NCBI RefSeq assembly: GCF_905221025.1
Contig: NZ_CAJNBL010000024.1
Location: forward strand, 1 to 64,000
Length of the DNA: 64,000 nucleotides
DNA from: Candidatus Nitrotoga fabula
GTDB lineage: Bacteria; Pseudomonadota; Gammaproteobacteria; Burkholderiales; Gallionellaceae
Reading direction: 5' to 3'
Made by a program: the position numbers and the translations under genes
The notes under the pieces: model-generated
Told to the model about the DNA's origin: nothing
Databases searched by the model: none
The model's input: only the letters and a program-made list of their open reading frames with translations
In this document: in pieces, positions 17,701 to 27,685 of the stretch
Position numbering within the stretch: the first letter of the stretch is position 1
How the letters are laid out: each line of letters opens with the position of its first letter

Positions 17701-18990
17701 ATGACGTTCGGCAAAATTATGCTTAGTCCTCGTCGAATTTATGCTTTTTTGCTGTGGTTCTTGTTGCCGTATGTATTTTTCCATCTACTGTGGCGCGGGC
17801 GCAAGCAGCCGGAATATCTGCAGCATATCGGTGAGCGTTTTGGGTGTTATTCTGCTTGCAATGAAAAACCATTAATCTGGCTACATGCAGTATCTGTTGG
17901 AGAAACCCGTGCAGTGGCCAGTTTGGTTCAGTGTTTGCGGGAAAAATACCCGAAGTATCAGCTGTTGTTCACTCATACTACCCCAACTGGACGCTTTGCC
18001 AGCGAACAGCTGTATGGCAGTGACGTACTGCGGGTATATTTACCATATGATTATTCATTTGCGGTCAAGCGTTTCTTGAAACATTTTCGCCCGGATATCG
18101 GGATATTGATGGAAACCGAAGTCTGGTTTAACTTGATTCATTTTTGTCACACAATGCATATTCCCCTGCTGCTGCTTAATGCAAGGTTGTCTGAAAAATC
18201 TGCAGCGAGATATGCTCGCTACCCAAATTTAACACGATCAGGTTTAAGTGAGCTAAGCTGCATTTCTGCTCAAAGCGAAGCGGATGCGTCACGTTTTTCT
18301 GCTCTGGGTGCAAACAATGTATCGGTCATGGGCAATCTTAAGTTTGATGTGCACCCGTCTTCTGCAATGCAGCAATGCGGTGCTGATTTGCGTACCCTGT
18401 TCGGGGAAAAAAGGAAAATTTTTCTTGCAGCAAGTACGCGCGAGGGAGAAGAAGCGCTCTTGCTTTCGATGCTTCAGCAAGTCCGGATACCTGACTTGCT
18501 GGTAGTCATCGTCCCGCGACATCCGCAACGTTTTGATACTGTAGCCGATATGTGCGCTCAGCAAGGGGTGCGTTTTCAGCGCAAAAGTCAGGGCGGTCCG
18601 ATTTTGCCTGATACCCATGTGGTACTGGGTGACAGCATGGGGGAGCTCACTGCCTATTATACGGCTTGTGACCTTGCTTTCATTGGAGGAAGTTTATTAC
18701 CATTTGGAGGCCAAAATCTGATTGAAGCTTGCGTTTTGGGTAAGCCGGTAATAATTGGTCCTTACACATACAATTTCGAGCAAGCTAGCCAGTTGGCAGT
18801 AGAAAGTGGCGCAGCTGTACGCATACAGAATGTAGCAGAGCTGGCTCAAAATTTACAAAATTTGCTTGCAAATTCAGAACTCCTGATATCAATGGGTCAG
18901 GCTGGAAAAAACTTTGTCCACATGCATCGTGGTGCAACAAAGAAGGCAATTCAAAATGTAGCCTGTTTTCTGGATAAACATTCCATTTAA
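17701..18990 (+). CDS. waaA: 3-deoxy-D-manno-octulosonic acid (Kdo) transferase
   Basis: A 429-residue family-30 glycosyltransferase that attaches Kdo to lipid A precursors at the inner membrane. A single N-terminal helix (about residues 13-30, AFLLWFLLPYVFFHLLW) is followed by the conserved WLHAVSVGE motif, the acidic METEVWFNLI motif, and a C-terminal donor site with GGSLLPFGGQNLIEA. Length is normal. The ATG at 17701 lacks a clear ribosome site; an in-frame ATG at 17719 is an alternative. It sits between manC and rfbB, so LPS core and O-antigen functions are grouped here. Confidence 0.93.
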   Translation: MTFGKIMLSPRRIYAFLLWFLLPYVFFHLLWRGRKQPEYLQHIGERFGCYSACNEKPLIWLHAVSVGETRAVASLVQCLREKYPKYQLLFTHTTPTGRFASEQLYGSDVLRVYLPYDYSFAVKRFLKHFRPDIGILMETEVWFNLIHFCHTMHIPLLLLNARLSEKSAARYARYPNLTRSGLSELSCISAQSEADASRFSALGANNVSVMGNLKFDVHPSSAMQQCGADLRTLFGEKRKIFLAASTREGEEALLLSMLQQVRIPDLLVVIVPRHPQRFDTVADMCAQQGVRFQRKSQGGPILPDTHVVLGDSMGELTAYYTACDLAFIGGSLLPFGGQNLIEACVLGKPVIIGPYTYNFEQASQLAVESGAAVRIQNVAELAQNLQNLLANSELLISMGQAGKNFVHMHRGATKKAIQNVACFLDKHSI

Positions 18991-19031
18991 ATCAAGCAAA
19001 GTTGTACAACATAAATTAATTCTGAATCTCC

Positions 19032-20099
19032 ATGAAAAAAATACTTATTACCGGCGGTGCTGGATTTATTGGGTCTGCGGTTATCCGTCAATTGATCATG
19101 GAAACCAATGATGTCGTTATCAATGTTGACAAGCTGACCTATGCTGGTAATTTGCAATCCTTAAAATCAGTTGCCGATAGTTCCCGCTATTACTTCGAAT
19201 GCGTGGATATTTGCAACGCTGAGGCAATGGCGCGCATATTTCATGAACACCAGCCGGATGCTGTGATGCACTTGGCAGCGGAAACTCATGTCGATCGGTC
19301 TATTGCTGGCCCGGCAACATTTATGCAAACCAATATCATTGGAACGTACACTCTTCTGGAAGTGGTGCGGGAATATTGGGGCAAGCTTTCTCCTGGATGC
19401 AAAAGCAATTTCCGTTTTCACCATGTTTCCACCGATGAGGTATATGGCTCTCTGGGTGCAACCGGATTTTTTAGGGAAGATACCGCTTATCAGCCAAATT
19501 CTCCATATTCAGCAAGCAAGGCGTCTTCAGACCATCTGGTGCGCGCATGGCATCACACTTTCGGATTACCTGTAGTTACAACGAACTGCTCCAACAACTA
19601 TGGCCCCTACCATTTTCCGGAAAAGTTGATTCCACTGATGATTTTGAATGCCCGCAACGGGAAGCCTCTGCCGGTTTATGGCAAGGGCGATAACATTCGT
19701 GACTGGTTATATGTGGATGATCATGCACGGGCGCTACGTCTTGTGCTAGACCGGGGGCGGATAGGGGAAGTTTATAATATCGGTGGAGGGAATGAAAAAA
19801 CCAATCTGGAAGTGGTGTACCTGATCTGTACAATTATGGATGAGATCTGTCCACAGGGTGCGCCGCATGCATCGCTTATCACTTATGTTCAGGATAGGCC
19901 GGGTCATGACCATCGCTATGCAATTGATGCCAGCAAAATTGCTCACGAACTAGGCTGGAAGCCACAGGAAACCTTTGAATCGGGTTTGCGCAAAACCGTG
20001 GGATGGTATTGGGCAAATACGGACTGGGTTGATGCTGTAATCAGCGGGGAATACCAGACATGGATCCAGAAGAATTACGGTGACAGGAGATTATCATGA
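19032..20099 (+). CDS. rfbB: dTDP-glucose 4,6-dehydratase
   Basis: A 355-residue short-chain dehydrogenase that catalyses the second step of dTDP-L-rhamnose synthesis. It has the NAD motif GGAGFIGS at residues 8-15, the [10 protein letters not shown] motif and the catalytic YSASKASSD (Y-x-x-x-K). [10 protein letters not shown] and [17 protein letters not shown] are typical of RmlB. Its stop overlaps the rfbA start by four bases (ATGA), so the two are translationally coupled. Confidence 0.95.
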   Translation: MKKILITGGAGFIGSAVIRQLIMETNDVVINVDKLTYAGNLQSLKSVADSSRYYFECVDICNAEAMARIFHEHQPDAVMHLAAETHVDRSIAGPATFMQTNIIGTYTLLEVVREYWGKLSPGCKSNFRFHHVSTDEVYGSLGATGFFREDTAYQPNSPYSASKASSDHLVRAWHHTFGLPVVTTNCSNNYGPYHFPEKLIPLMILNARNGKPLPVYGKGDNIRDWLYVDDHARALRLVLDRGRIGEVYNIGGGNEKTNLEVVYLICTIMDEICPQGAPHASLITYVQDRPGHDHRYAIDASKIAHELGWKPQETFESGLRKTVGWYWANTDWVDAVISGEYQTWIQKNYGDRRLS

Positions 20100-20971
20100 A
20101 GGGCATTATACTTGCAGGAGGCTCGGGTACCCGGCTTTATCCGGCGACTCAAACCATTTCCAAGCAATTGTTGCCTGTATATGACAAGCCGATGATTTAT
20201 TATCCACTAACTACGCTGATGCTCGCCGGAATTCAGGATGTCTTGATAATTTCTACGCCACAGGATATATCACGTTTTGAACAGTTGCTTGGGGAAGGCT
20301 CGCAGTGGGGAATGAATTTTTCCTATGCAATTCAACCATCGCCTGAAGGGCTTGCACAGGCATTTATTATTGGTGCCAATTTTATTGGAAATGACTCTTG
20401 CTCATTGGTACTTGGGGATAATATTTTTTATGGGCATGACCTTGAGAAAAGTCTTTCGGCGGCTAGATCCAAACTGGAAGGAGGCACCATATTTGCCTAT
20501 CATGTCAATGATCCAGAGCGCTACGGAGTAGTAGAATTTGATCCTTCTGGCCGTGCAATCAGTCTGGAAGAAAAACCGGTAAAGCCCAAATCCAACTATG
20601 CGGTAACAGGTCTTTATTTTTATGATAACCATGTTGTTGAAATTGCCAAATCGGTTAAGCCATCCATGCGGGGGGAATTGGAAATAACTACGGTTAACCA
20701 GATTTATCTTGAAAGTGGGAAGCTGGACGTGCAGGTGATGGGGCGTGGCAATGCATGGCTGGATACTGGTACACATGATTCCTTGCTGGAGGCCTCACTG
20801 TTTATTCAGACCCTGGAGAAGCGTCAAGGTTTGAAAATTGCCTGCCCGGAAGAAGTTGCATATCGCCGAGGTTATATTACAACAGAACAATTGGAGCAAT
20901 TGGCAAGGCCATTGACCAAAAATGGTTATGGTCAGTATCTTCTGGATATTCGCAAAGAGAAAGTATATTAG
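20096..20971 (+). CDS. rfbA: Glucose-1-phosphate thymidylyltransferase
   Basis: A 291-residue RmlA-type nucleotidyltransferase that makes dTDP-glucose. Signatures present: [20 protein letters not shown] at the N-terminus, [32 protein letters not shown], and [11 protein letters not shown]. Length matches the family. It overlaps rfbB by four bases and is followed two bases later by rfbC, giving a tight rfbBAC operon. Confidence 0.95.
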   Translation: MKGIILAGGSGTRLYPATQTISKQLLPVYDKPMIYYPLTTLMLAGIQDVLIISTPQDISRFEQLLGEGSQWGMNFSYAIQPSPEGLAQAFIIGANFIGNDSCSLVLGDNIFYGHDLEKSLSAARSKLEGGTIFAYHVNDPERYGVVEFDPSGRAISLEEKPVKPKSNYAVTGLYFYDNHVVEIAKSVKPSMRGELEITTVNQIYLESGKLDVQVMGRGNAWLDTGTHDSLLEASLFIQTLEKRQGLKIACPEEVAYRRGYITTEQLEQLARPLTKNGYGQYLLDIRKEKVY

Positions 20972-20973
20972 AG

Positions 20974-21522
20974 ATGCACGCAACCCAAACGGCAATACCC
21001 GATGTCTTGATTGTTGAACCCAGGATATTTGGTGATGAACGTGGTTTTTTTTTCGAAAGTTTCAATCAAAAGGTTTTTGAAAACCTGGTTGGGACAAAGG
21101 TTAAGTTTGTTCAGGACAATCATTCGAAGTCGGCTCAGTACGTGCTAAGAGGGTTGCATTATCAAATCAAGCAACCCCAGGGAAAACTAGTTCGAGTTGT
21201 GGCAGGAAAAGTGTTGGATGTGGCTGTGGATATTCGTAAATCCTCCCCTACCTTTGGCTCGTGGGTGGGAGAAATACTTTCTGCAGAAAACAAGAAAATG
21301 CTTTGGGTGCCGGAAGGCTTTGCCCATGGATTTGTTGTTCTGAGTGAGTATGCGGAATTTTTATATAAGACAACCAATTATTGGGCTCCGGAATTTGAGC
21401 GTACGATTCTGTGGAATGATCCGGAATTGGCGATAGATTGGCGCCTTAGTCAGCAAGAGCCTATCTTGTCTAAAAAAGATCAGGGAGGCGCCTTGTTTTC
21501 TAACGCTGAATTATTTCCCTAG
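20974..21522 (+). CDS. rfbC: dTDP-4-dehydrorhamnose 3,5-epimerase
   Basis: A 182-residue cupin enzyme of the dTDP-L-rhamnose pathway. Conserved elements are EPRIFGDERGFFFESFN, FVQDNHSKS, LRGLHYQ with the catalytic His, PQGKLVRVV, and WVPEGFAHGFVVLS with YKTTNYW. It ends the rfbBAC operon. The usual fourth gene, rfbD (reductase), does not follow; after the stop come about 310 bases without a gene and then an unrelated coding region. Confidence 0.95.
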   Translation: MHATQTAIPDVLIVEPRIFGDERGFFFESFNQKVFENLVGTKVKFVQDNHSKSAQYVLRGLHYQIKQPQGKLVRVVAGKVLDVAVDIRKSSPTFGSWVGEILSAENKKMLWVPEGFAHGFVVLSEYAEFLYKTTNYWAPEFERTILWNDPELAIDWRLSQQEPILSKKDQGGALFSNAELFP

Positions 21523-21832
21523 GCAATCCTGGCTAGAGAGTGATATGTCAGGCGGCATGCAAATTACTTCCATTTTTTGCGGCCAGTTTATTCTTATATT
21601 AAGAAAGGCTTACAGCTAGGCAGACGTGTGGGATTGGTTTTTCAAAATTTGCACTGTTATGGGGGATTGTTCGATATTGTGTGAGTGTAAAATGATGCAA
21701 TTCAAAAACTGAACGGATTGGCATAGGCAACAGGTCTGTATCTGGATTTTATATTCTCATGTTTTTTAAATAAACCAAGTATAATACCCAGCTATTTTAG
21801 TAAATTAAATCCATTAAAGAGGAAAGCAAATA
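21523..21832 (+). promoter_or_regulatory. Gene-free region with probable promoter of the ComEC-like gene
   Basis: About 310 AT-rich bases after rfbC. A perfect -10 hexamer TATAAT lies at 21780-21785, some 50 bases before the next start codon. The -35 region 17 bases upstream is poor. A good ribosome site (AAGAGGAAAG) precedes the ATG at 21833. No trace of an rfbD gene is seen here. Confidence 0.45.
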
Positions 21833-23080
21833 ATGTCAATAAACCGTGTTACTTTCTTCCCGGTCGGAAATGGAGATACCATTCTAATCGAAGCGAATGA
21901 TAAGACGATACTTACTGACGTAAACTATCGATGTGAACGGCATACTGACCGTTTCAGAAGTTCTGTTGATGTTAACGGCATGATTGGAAATGCTGCCACA
22001 CTTGGTGCCGAGGAGGCTGAACAGCCGTTTGAGTGGGTTTACTACGATTTTGCTCTTGATCTTCAGTATGCCTGTTATCAGTCCAGCTATCGGAGTAATC
22101 GGGAGTATCGGTTATCCCTGTTGGTTTTGACCCATCCGGACAAGGCGAATCTTACGGGTTTCGAAAAGCTTTTTTATCAGGGGGATCCTGCCGATTTTGA
22201 AGATCGGCCGAGGGAAGATGACAAGTTAATCCTTATCGAAGAGATGTGGATCAACCCTCTGTTTGCGGATCCAAAATATGCAACTGATCAATCGAAACCC
22301 GTTTTTCAGGAAATCAAGCGCAGGCTGGATCTTCAGGGTACCGAAGCAGGGGGGATGAATGGTAACAGGATTACCATACTTGCTGCGCCATCATCTGGAT
22401 CTGGATTAATCAAGAATTTTTCCCGGAACATTGAAGCACATGTAATTTCTCCAGTCCAACAAGAGCGGGAAAATGTAATATCCGCTACGGATATTACTGA
22501 AATAAACAATAGTAGTCTGATTATACGCTGGACTATTAAGGTGTTCGGTGGCGCGAACCGTATTTTGCTGGGAGGGGATGCGAACGTAGATGTTTGGGAC
22601 CGTGTCTGGGAAAATTATAAAGACAATGCGGATAAGCTCGGCTGGCATATTTTGCTTGCGCCTCACCACTGCTCTATCGATGCCCTGGCGCGATTGAATC
22701 AGGAAGGCAGATATGAGTATTGTGAAAATGCCCTCAAGGCACTTGGCCAAGTGGAAGGGGATGGCTTTATTATTTCCAGCAGCACAGAGGTCAAGCAGAA
22801 TGAGGATACGCAGCCAAGCTGGGAAGCTAGAAATCAATACCTTAAGATGCTGAAGGACGGGGATGAAGCCCGATTCCTGAATCCTGATAATTATGCATAT
22901 GGTCCGCTGCTATATTCACCCCACCAGGACGATAAACCTGAGCCAGTAATATTTACCCTGACCAAACAGGGCCCTGTTCTTGATGAGCGTGCACCTGCAA
23001 CCCCTCATATGCCAGGCAAGATTGAACGGGTTGAAACGGGTAATGATGAATTTGGTCATAAATGGAATTTAAAAGTATAA
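21833..23080 (+). CDS. ComEC-like metallo-beta-lactamase-fold protein of unknown function
   Basis: A 415-residue soluble protein. The N-terminus FFPVGNGDTILIE, then SLLVLTHPDKANLTGF (His101), a GGDANVDVWD motif near residue 246 and APHHCS near residue 280 follow the order of the ComEC/Rec2 hydrolase domain: D-x-G-x-G-D, S-H-P-D-A-D-H, G-D, P-H-H-G-S. The second half of the usual HPDADH metal motif is HPDKAN here, so two metal ligands are missing. There are no membrane segments, so it is not a DNA-uptake channel. Solitary soluble members occur in mobile and defence contexts, but nothing next to it shows a partner. It stands alone between rfbC and a truncated asmA. Confidence 0.6.
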   Translation: MSINRVTFFPVGNGDTILIEANDKTILTDVNYRCERHTDRFRSSVDVNGMIGNAATLGAEEAEQPFEWVYYDFALDLQYACYQSSYRSNREYRLSLLVLTHPDKANLTGFEKLFYQGDPADFEDRPREDDKLILIEEMWINPLFADPKYATDQSKPVFQEIKRRLDLQGTEAGGMNGNRITILAAPSSGSGLIKNFSRNIEAHVISPVQQERENVISATDITEINNSSLIIRWTIKVFGGANRILLGGDANVDVWDRVWENYKDNADKLGWHILLAPHHCSIDALARLNQEGRYEYCENALKALGQVEGDGFIISSSTEVKQNEDTQPSWEARNQYLKMLKDGDEARFLNPDNYAYGPLLYSPHQDDKPEPVIFTLTKQGPVLDERAPATPHMPGKIERVETGNDEFGHKWNLKV

Positions 23081-23090
23081 GGAGTTTCAT

Positions 23091-23133
23091 TCTCCGCTTG
23101 AAATCAAGATGGTTAAATTGAATCAAGCGGAGA
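23091..23133. repeat. Perfect 11-bp inverted repeat just after the ComEC-like gene
   Basis: TCTCCGCTTGA (23091-23101) is repeated in inverse as TCAAGCGGAGA (23123-23133) with a 21-base loop, ten bases past the stop codon. No T-run follows, so it is at best a weak terminator or an RNA-stability element. The rest of the gap to 23425 holds no convincing gene; a 68-codon plus-strand frame there has no ribosome site and no family features. Confidence 0.5.
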
Positions 23134-23425
23134 TGCAGCTATAAAATAGTCAAATATCATAAGACTGTTTTCTTTTGGGAAATTCAATCTGATTGAAGAT
23201 CCTTTTAAAATATTGGTGAGAAGGCATTGCCTATTGTATGTCTTCCCGCCATCAATTATCGCTACAGATCTTTGTACGCATTGATTTTCTTACGACTTTA
23301 CTCCTGGGCATGCAATGTACTGTTCTTTGATATCGTAGTGTTCAGATATGTTCCTTCTTCATTCCAGGTAATGGATGGAGTGAAAATCTTCGCTGAAATG
23401 AGCAACTTTCCTATGTTCTACAATA

Positions 23426-24958
23426 TCAGTTAATGGGAATATTATTGGAATTTGCAGGTAAAGGGATGATGTTCAGCTGACCATTCGCTGCCTGTATGTC
23501 GAGGCGTACCTGGGAAAGCTGCGTATTGGCGATTCCAAGTGAACCGATTCGTACTTTGCCGTCAAGTTTAAGATTTTTCATGGCCGATAAGTCAAAGGTT
23601 TTCTCAGTCGTGGTAGTGGATTTCCCGGCTGTATCTCGGGGTAAATATAAGTTTGCATCTAGTTGGTCAATCTCCATGGCGAAACGGATGGCGGGATTTT
23701 GGAAGCCATTTATTGCGAATGCAGTTTTAAACTGGCTGTGCTGTATATCTCCCTTGAAATTAGCCTGGAGAACCTGGTGTAGACCGTCTGCCTGCATTTT
23801 CCCGTTTAATCTAGCATTGATTGATTTTTCTGGGATCAGGTTCCCAGCTACATTTGCTGCGATTTTAAGTTTGGGAAGGCTGAATAGCTGCTGGACGGGG
23901 CTGCAGATTACAGGTGAGTCAAGCGTCAACTTCATGACTTGTCCGGGACTTTCCCAATCTAGTTTCATTTGAAGTGTGCTGCCCTTAAAAAATTGAAAAT
24001 TGCCGAACAGATCCAGCATGGTCAGATGGGTGTCAATTTTTCCGGGCGGACCATTTATCCGTGTTGTCAATGTTGTCCTGTCAGCCATAAAGGTATTCTG
24101 GGTCAGGTTTAATTCAGGCATGTCCAGTTTTGCATTGAAGCCGTTTTTGTTATATTCACCAGAAACTGTAACTGTCAGGTCGTTTGTAGAAAATTTTTGT
24201 TTTTCAAAATTTGCATGGGCTTTACCTTTGGCAAAAATTTCCAGATTTCCGGCTTCGAATGCAGTGCCTGTGGCATGCAATGTTGTTTCGGCTATCTGGA
24301 TACTGTTTTTCAGTAGGTCGAAAGTCAATGTGGAAGTTATTTGTGCGACAAATTTTAGTTTAGGTTTTGTAGAATCAATTACTGAAGAGTAATTGATTTT
24401 TATTGGACTATTATTAGTGATACGGCTGGTACTACAATTGAGTTTGCTTAGTAGGTAATGTCCGTCCGTCTTTTCATTGAAGAAACTTAATTGAGATTCT
24501 TGTATGTTCAATGAACCAATTTCGAAATCCGGTGAAGATTGCTTGTCATCGCTCCTGATTAGATTTAATAAGTCATCAATATTGGTTTTGCCATTCTTAA
24601 ATTGTATTAAATTGATTTTTAAACCCTTAAGATATATTTCATCGATGATTATTTTTTTTGATAAAAGAGGTAGGAGTGCCAGTGAGATGCGCGCGTTCTC
24701 AATGTACATAAATTGTCTGTCCTGCTGAAATTCCGATAATGATGCCTTGTTAATTTCGATGCCTGCCTGAGGAAAGAGAACTAGCCGAATATCGTCATCC
24801 AGTTTCAGGGTACGCTGCTGCTTTTCTTTTACCAGTTGGATGATATGAGTCTTAAAATTGTTAGGATCAAAAGTGGTTGTGATATAAATTATGGCAGCCA
24901 CTACCAAGGCAATGGCTACACCTGCTGACCATAAACTATATTTTAGGAGTGGTTTCAT
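23426..24958 (-). CDS. AsmA-family protein, apparently 3'-truncated
   Basis: A 510-residue protein with one N-terminal helix (about residues 8-28) and the AsmA N-terminal domain: FDPNNFKTHI, LVLFPQAGIEI, ARISLALLPLLSKKIIIDEIYLKG (segments). AsmA-like proteins span the periplasm and help lipid transfer to the outer membrane. The end is odd. The C-terminal conserved block begins (MKNLKLDGKVRIGSLGIANTQ, in part, then AANGQLNIIPL) but the protein stops after PANSNNIPIN, where relatives continue with a L-Y-x-G motif and over 100 more residues. No continuation is found downstream in any frame. It may be a damaged gene. Confidence 0.75.
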   Translation of the reverse strand: MKPLLKYSLWSAGVAIALVVAAIIYITTTFDPNNFKTHIIQLVKEKQQRTLKLDDDIRLVLFPQAGIEINKASLSEFQQDRQFMYIENARISLALLPLLSKKIIIDEIYLKGLKINLIQFKNGKTNIDDLLNLIRSDDKQSSPDFEIGSLNIQESQLSFFNEKTDGHYLLSKLNCSTSRITNNSPIKINYSSVIDSTKPKLKFVAQITSTLTFDLLKNSIQIAETTLHATGTAFEAGNLEIFAKGKAHANFEKQKFSTNDLTVTVSGEYNKNGFNAKLDMPELNLTQNTFMADRTTLTTRINGPPGKIDTHLTMLDLFGNFQFFKGSTLQMKLDWESPGQVMKLTLDSPVICSPVQQLFSLPKLKIAANVAGNLIPEKSINARLNGKMQADGLHQVLQANFKGDIQHSQFKTAFAINGFQNPAIRFAMEIDQLDANLYLPRDTAGKSTTTTEKTFDLSAMKNLKLDGKVRIGSLGIANTQLSQVRLDIQAANGQLNIIPLPANSNNIPIN

Positions 24959-25402
24959 TTTGCCCCGGCTGGAACCTGTGAACCAATTATAGACGAAGTG
25001 AAAAAACTCGTTTGGTGTTACCTGGTTCAGACCGGAATATGCGAGGGTACAAGCAAAACTGACAGCAAGAAATATTTAGAATGTGTTAATGATTTAAAAC
25101 ATGGTCGCTGGTCCTGGCTTTTTATGGCACTGACTACATGCCTGCTATAAAGCTATTTACTTGGATAATAATGGAAATCGGTGGAAGCCCTGAGTGTGTC
25201 TTGATCATGGACAGTTAGCGGAGTGATTGATCAATGAGCCAGGCGCTATTCGTATAAGGATGTCAGGTTGGCTCAATCACAGGGATAAAAAAGGACTCTC
25301 AGGGAACTCAGGTTTGCCAATTACTATATTATGGTCAAACAAGACGAATATGCCAGTAAAAATCGTACTGGATTTATGATCTAGCAATGGGACTAGATTT
25401 TC
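24959..25402. other. Gene-free region between asmA and yajQ
   Basis: About 440 bases upstream of asmA and downstream of yajQ. A plus-strand open stretch ending near 25150 codes for a Cys- and Trp-containing peptide but has no ribosome site and no known features. A small hairpin, ATCTAG/CTAGAT with an 8-base loop (25379-25398), lies just past yajQ; it has no T-run. Otherwise I see nothing in it. Confidence 0.35.
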
Positions 25403-25891
25403 CTACTCCCGGAAATTCTGGAATTGCAGAGGGAAGTCCGTAATGTGTTGACGGATTAACTGGATGGCCGTTTGCAGGTCATCACGTTTATTACCAGATA
25501 CCCGTACTGTATCTCCCTGTATGCTGCCCTGCACTTTCATCTTGCTATCTTTAATGAATTTGACAATTTTTTTTGCCAGTTCAACTTCTACTCCTGTTTT
25601 GACCGTGCAGGAGCGTTTAATCTTGTTGCCGCTAACTTTTTCAATTCTGTCACTTATGTCCAGGCATTTAATATCCACTCCACGTTTGGTCAGTTTTGCA
25701 TTGAGGATATCCTGCACCTGATTTAATTGAAATTCATTGTCAGCATGCACCGTAAGAGCCAGGTCTGCTTGCTCCACTCTTGCGTCTGACCCTTTGAAAT
25801 CAAAACGTGTGCTTACTTCCTTGTTGGTCTGTTCGACGGCATTTTTAACTTCCGTCTTATCAACCTCGGATACGATGTCGAATGATGGCAT
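25403..25891 (-). CDS. yajQ: YajQ-family nucleotide-binding protein (DUF520)
   Basis: A 162-residue protein of the YajQ family, which binds nucleotides; some members bind cyclic di-GMP and act with a transcription factor. It begins [19 protein letters not shown] and has [19 protein letters not shown], and the C-terminal [15 protein letters not shown] with LQFQNFRE. The two repeated ferredoxin-like halves and full family length are present. It stands as a single gene between ppnP and asmA on the minus strand. Confidence 0.95.
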   Translation of the reverse strand: MPSFDIVSEVDKTEVKNAVEQTNKEVSTRFDFKGSDARVEQADLALTVHADNEFQLNQVQDILNAKLTKRGVDIKCLDISDRIEKVSGNKIKRSCTVKTGVEVELAKKIVKFIKDSKMKVQGSIQGDTVRVSGNKRDDLQTAIQLIRQHITDFPLQFQNFRE

Positions 25892-25984
25892 GGGAGGTCT
25901 CCTTAATGATGCATTTTGGGGTAATTCTTTCCAGAGGGAAAGGCGGTTTAATTCAAGGGACCGTTTTAGAACGAAGGTGCCTGA

Positions 25985-26299
25985 TTATTCAAAACTGCAA
26001 ACGTAATGGACGGTATCCTGTGTATGTATTTCAAAGCTGCTATTGGCAGGCACGCTAAACTGCATACCGGCAGTATAGGCTTTCGCGTTTGTTTCGCCCG
26101 TTAGTCTGACATGGCAAGTGCCGCTGGTTATTTCCATAAGCTCTGGAGAGCCAACATTAAAAGTGAGCTGGCTGCCTGGCATGATGACGCCTACGGTTTT
26201 TCGCTTTCCATCCGGGAAAAGCACGGTATGGGATACACATTTCCCGTCAAAAAACACGTTGGCCTGTTTTATGACGCTTACGTTATCAAATTTGGACAT
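25985..26299 (-). CDS. ppnP: Pyrimidine/purine nucleoside phosphorylase PpnP
   Basis: A 104-residue single-domain cupin of the PpnP/YaiE family, which splits nucleosides to base and ribose-1-phosphate. Family elements are ANVFFDGKCVSHTV, FPDGKRKTVGVIMPG, ITSGTCHVRL and VPANSSFEI. The start at 26299 (MSKFDNVSV) follows AGGAG at a good distance. A longer in-frame start at 26344 would add 15 residues not found in the family. Confidence 0.9.
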   Translation of the reverse strand: MSKFDNVSVIKQANVFFDGKCVSHTVLFPDGKRKTVGVIMPGSQLTFNVGSPELMEITSGTCHVRLTGETNAKAYTAGMQFSVPANSSFEIHTQDTVHYVCSFE

Positions 26300-26464
26300 G
26301 GATGCTCCTGATAGGTGATGATAGTGTCGTTTCCCGGCTTGCATACTGGAAAATTATGAGCAAGCCAATATTGACCTGGATTTAATGAAAATTAATATTG
26401 AATGATGTTATATGGCAAGTGTTCAACGATTTTGTGTGGTCTGTAGCACGTTGTTGCCGTTCAA

Positions 26465-27685
26465 TTATTGTCCTTTTTTTGCTGCAATGCGCATTCTGAG
26501 GGCATTCAGCTTAATAAACCCTGCGGCATCCTTCTGGTCATAGGCTCCTTTGTCATCTTCAAAGGTGGCAATGCCCGGGTCGAATAGCGAATCTGTCCTG
26601 GAGTCTCGACCAACTACGATGACGTTTCCTTTGTACAGCTTAACCCGTACCCAGCCGTTTACTTTTTGCTGCGTCTGATCAATCAGGGTTTGCAGGGAGA
26701 TGCGCTCCGGACTCCACCAATAACCGTTGTAGATCATGCTGGCATAGCGTGGCATCAAGTCGTCCTTAAGATGGGCAACTTCGCGATCCAGCGTGATGGA
26801 TTCTATTGCACGATGTGCTTTGAGCATGATTGTGCCGCCCGGGGTTTCATAACAGCCACGAGATTTCATGCCCACGTAGCGGTTCTCTACGAGATCAAGA
26901 CGGCCAATACCGTGCTTACCTCCTAGTTGGTTGAGCCTGGTCAGTATTTGGGCAGGGGTAAGGCGAGACCCATTGAGGCTGACTATATCGCCGCGCTCAA
27001 ATTCAATATCCAGATATTCAACTTCATCTGGGGCTTGTTCTGGTGAAACTGTCCAGCGCCACATGCTTTCTTCTGCCTCGGCAGAGGGATTTTCGAGATG
27101 TCTTCCTTCATAGCTGATATGCAGCAGATTAGCATCCATTGAGTAAGGTGACCCACCCTGTTTATGCTTCATATCTACGGGGATGTTATGCTTGTCTGCA
27201 TAGGTCATCAGCTTTTCACGGGAAAGCAAATCCCACTCGCGCCATGGGGCGATTACCCGAATGTTAGGGTTAAGCGCATAATACCCCAATTCGAACCGGA
27301 CCTGATCGTTGCCTTTACCGGTTGCCCCGTGCGACACTGCCCCAGCGTTAGTTTGTCTGGCGATTTCAATCTGGCGCTTGGCGATCAACGGTCGTGCGAT
27401 CGAGGTACCGAGCAGATATTCTCCTTCATATACAGTATTGGCGCGGAACATTGGGAATACAAAATCGCGCACGAATTCTTCACGCAGATCGTCAATAAAA
27501 ATATTCTCTGGCTTGATCCCGAACTGTAAGGCTTTGTTCCGCGCGGATTCAAGTTCTTCTCCCTGACCGATGTCGGCAGTGAAGGTTACTACTTCGTACT
27601 GATAGGTGTCCTGCAACCATTTCAGGATTACAGAAGTATCCAGTCCGCCAGAATATGCGAGGACAACTTTTTTATTTTCGATCAT
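26465..27685 (-). CDS. argG: Argininosuccinate synthase
   Basis: A 406-residue enzyme that joins citrulline and aspartate, the seventh step of arginine synthesis. The ATP pyrophosphatase P-loop [10 protein letters not shown] is at the N-terminus, with [13 protein letters not shown] and [14 protein letters not shown] further on. The start at 27685 ([14 protein letters not shown]) gives the usual length; an in-frame ATG at 27733 adds 16 non-conserved residues. It is the last of three arginine genes on the minus strand, about 200 bases after argF. Confidence 0.95.
   Translation of the reverse strand: MIENKKVVLAYSGGLDTSVILKWLQDTYQYEVVTFTADIGQGEELESARNKALQFGIKPENIFIDDLREEFVRDFVFPMFRANTVYEGEYLLGTSIARPLIAKRQIEIARQTNAGAVSHGATGKGNDQVRFELGYYALNPNIRVIAPWREWDLLSREKLMTYADKHNIPVDMKHKQGGSPYSMDANLLHISYEGRHLENPSAEAEESMWRWTVSPEQAPDEVEYLDIEFERGDIVSLNGSRLTPAQILTRLNQLGGKHGIGRLDLVENRYVGMKSRGCYETPGGTIMLKAHRAIESITLDREVAHLKDDLMPRYASMIYNGYWWSPERISLQTLIDQTQQKVNGWVRVKLYKGNVIVVGRDSRTDSLFDPGIATFEDDKGAYDQKDAAGFIKLNALRMRIAAKKGQ

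Noticed and set aside
23227..23433. A 68-codon plus-strand frame between the ComEC-like gene and asmA
   Set aside because: No ribosome site, no recognisable domain, overlaps the asmA end and has the composition of translated non-coding AT-rich DNA.
24970..25150. A plus-strand open stretch coding for a peptide with Cys and Trp residues upstream of asmA
   Set aside because: No good start or ribosome site, and no similarity that I can recognise; it is probably chance.
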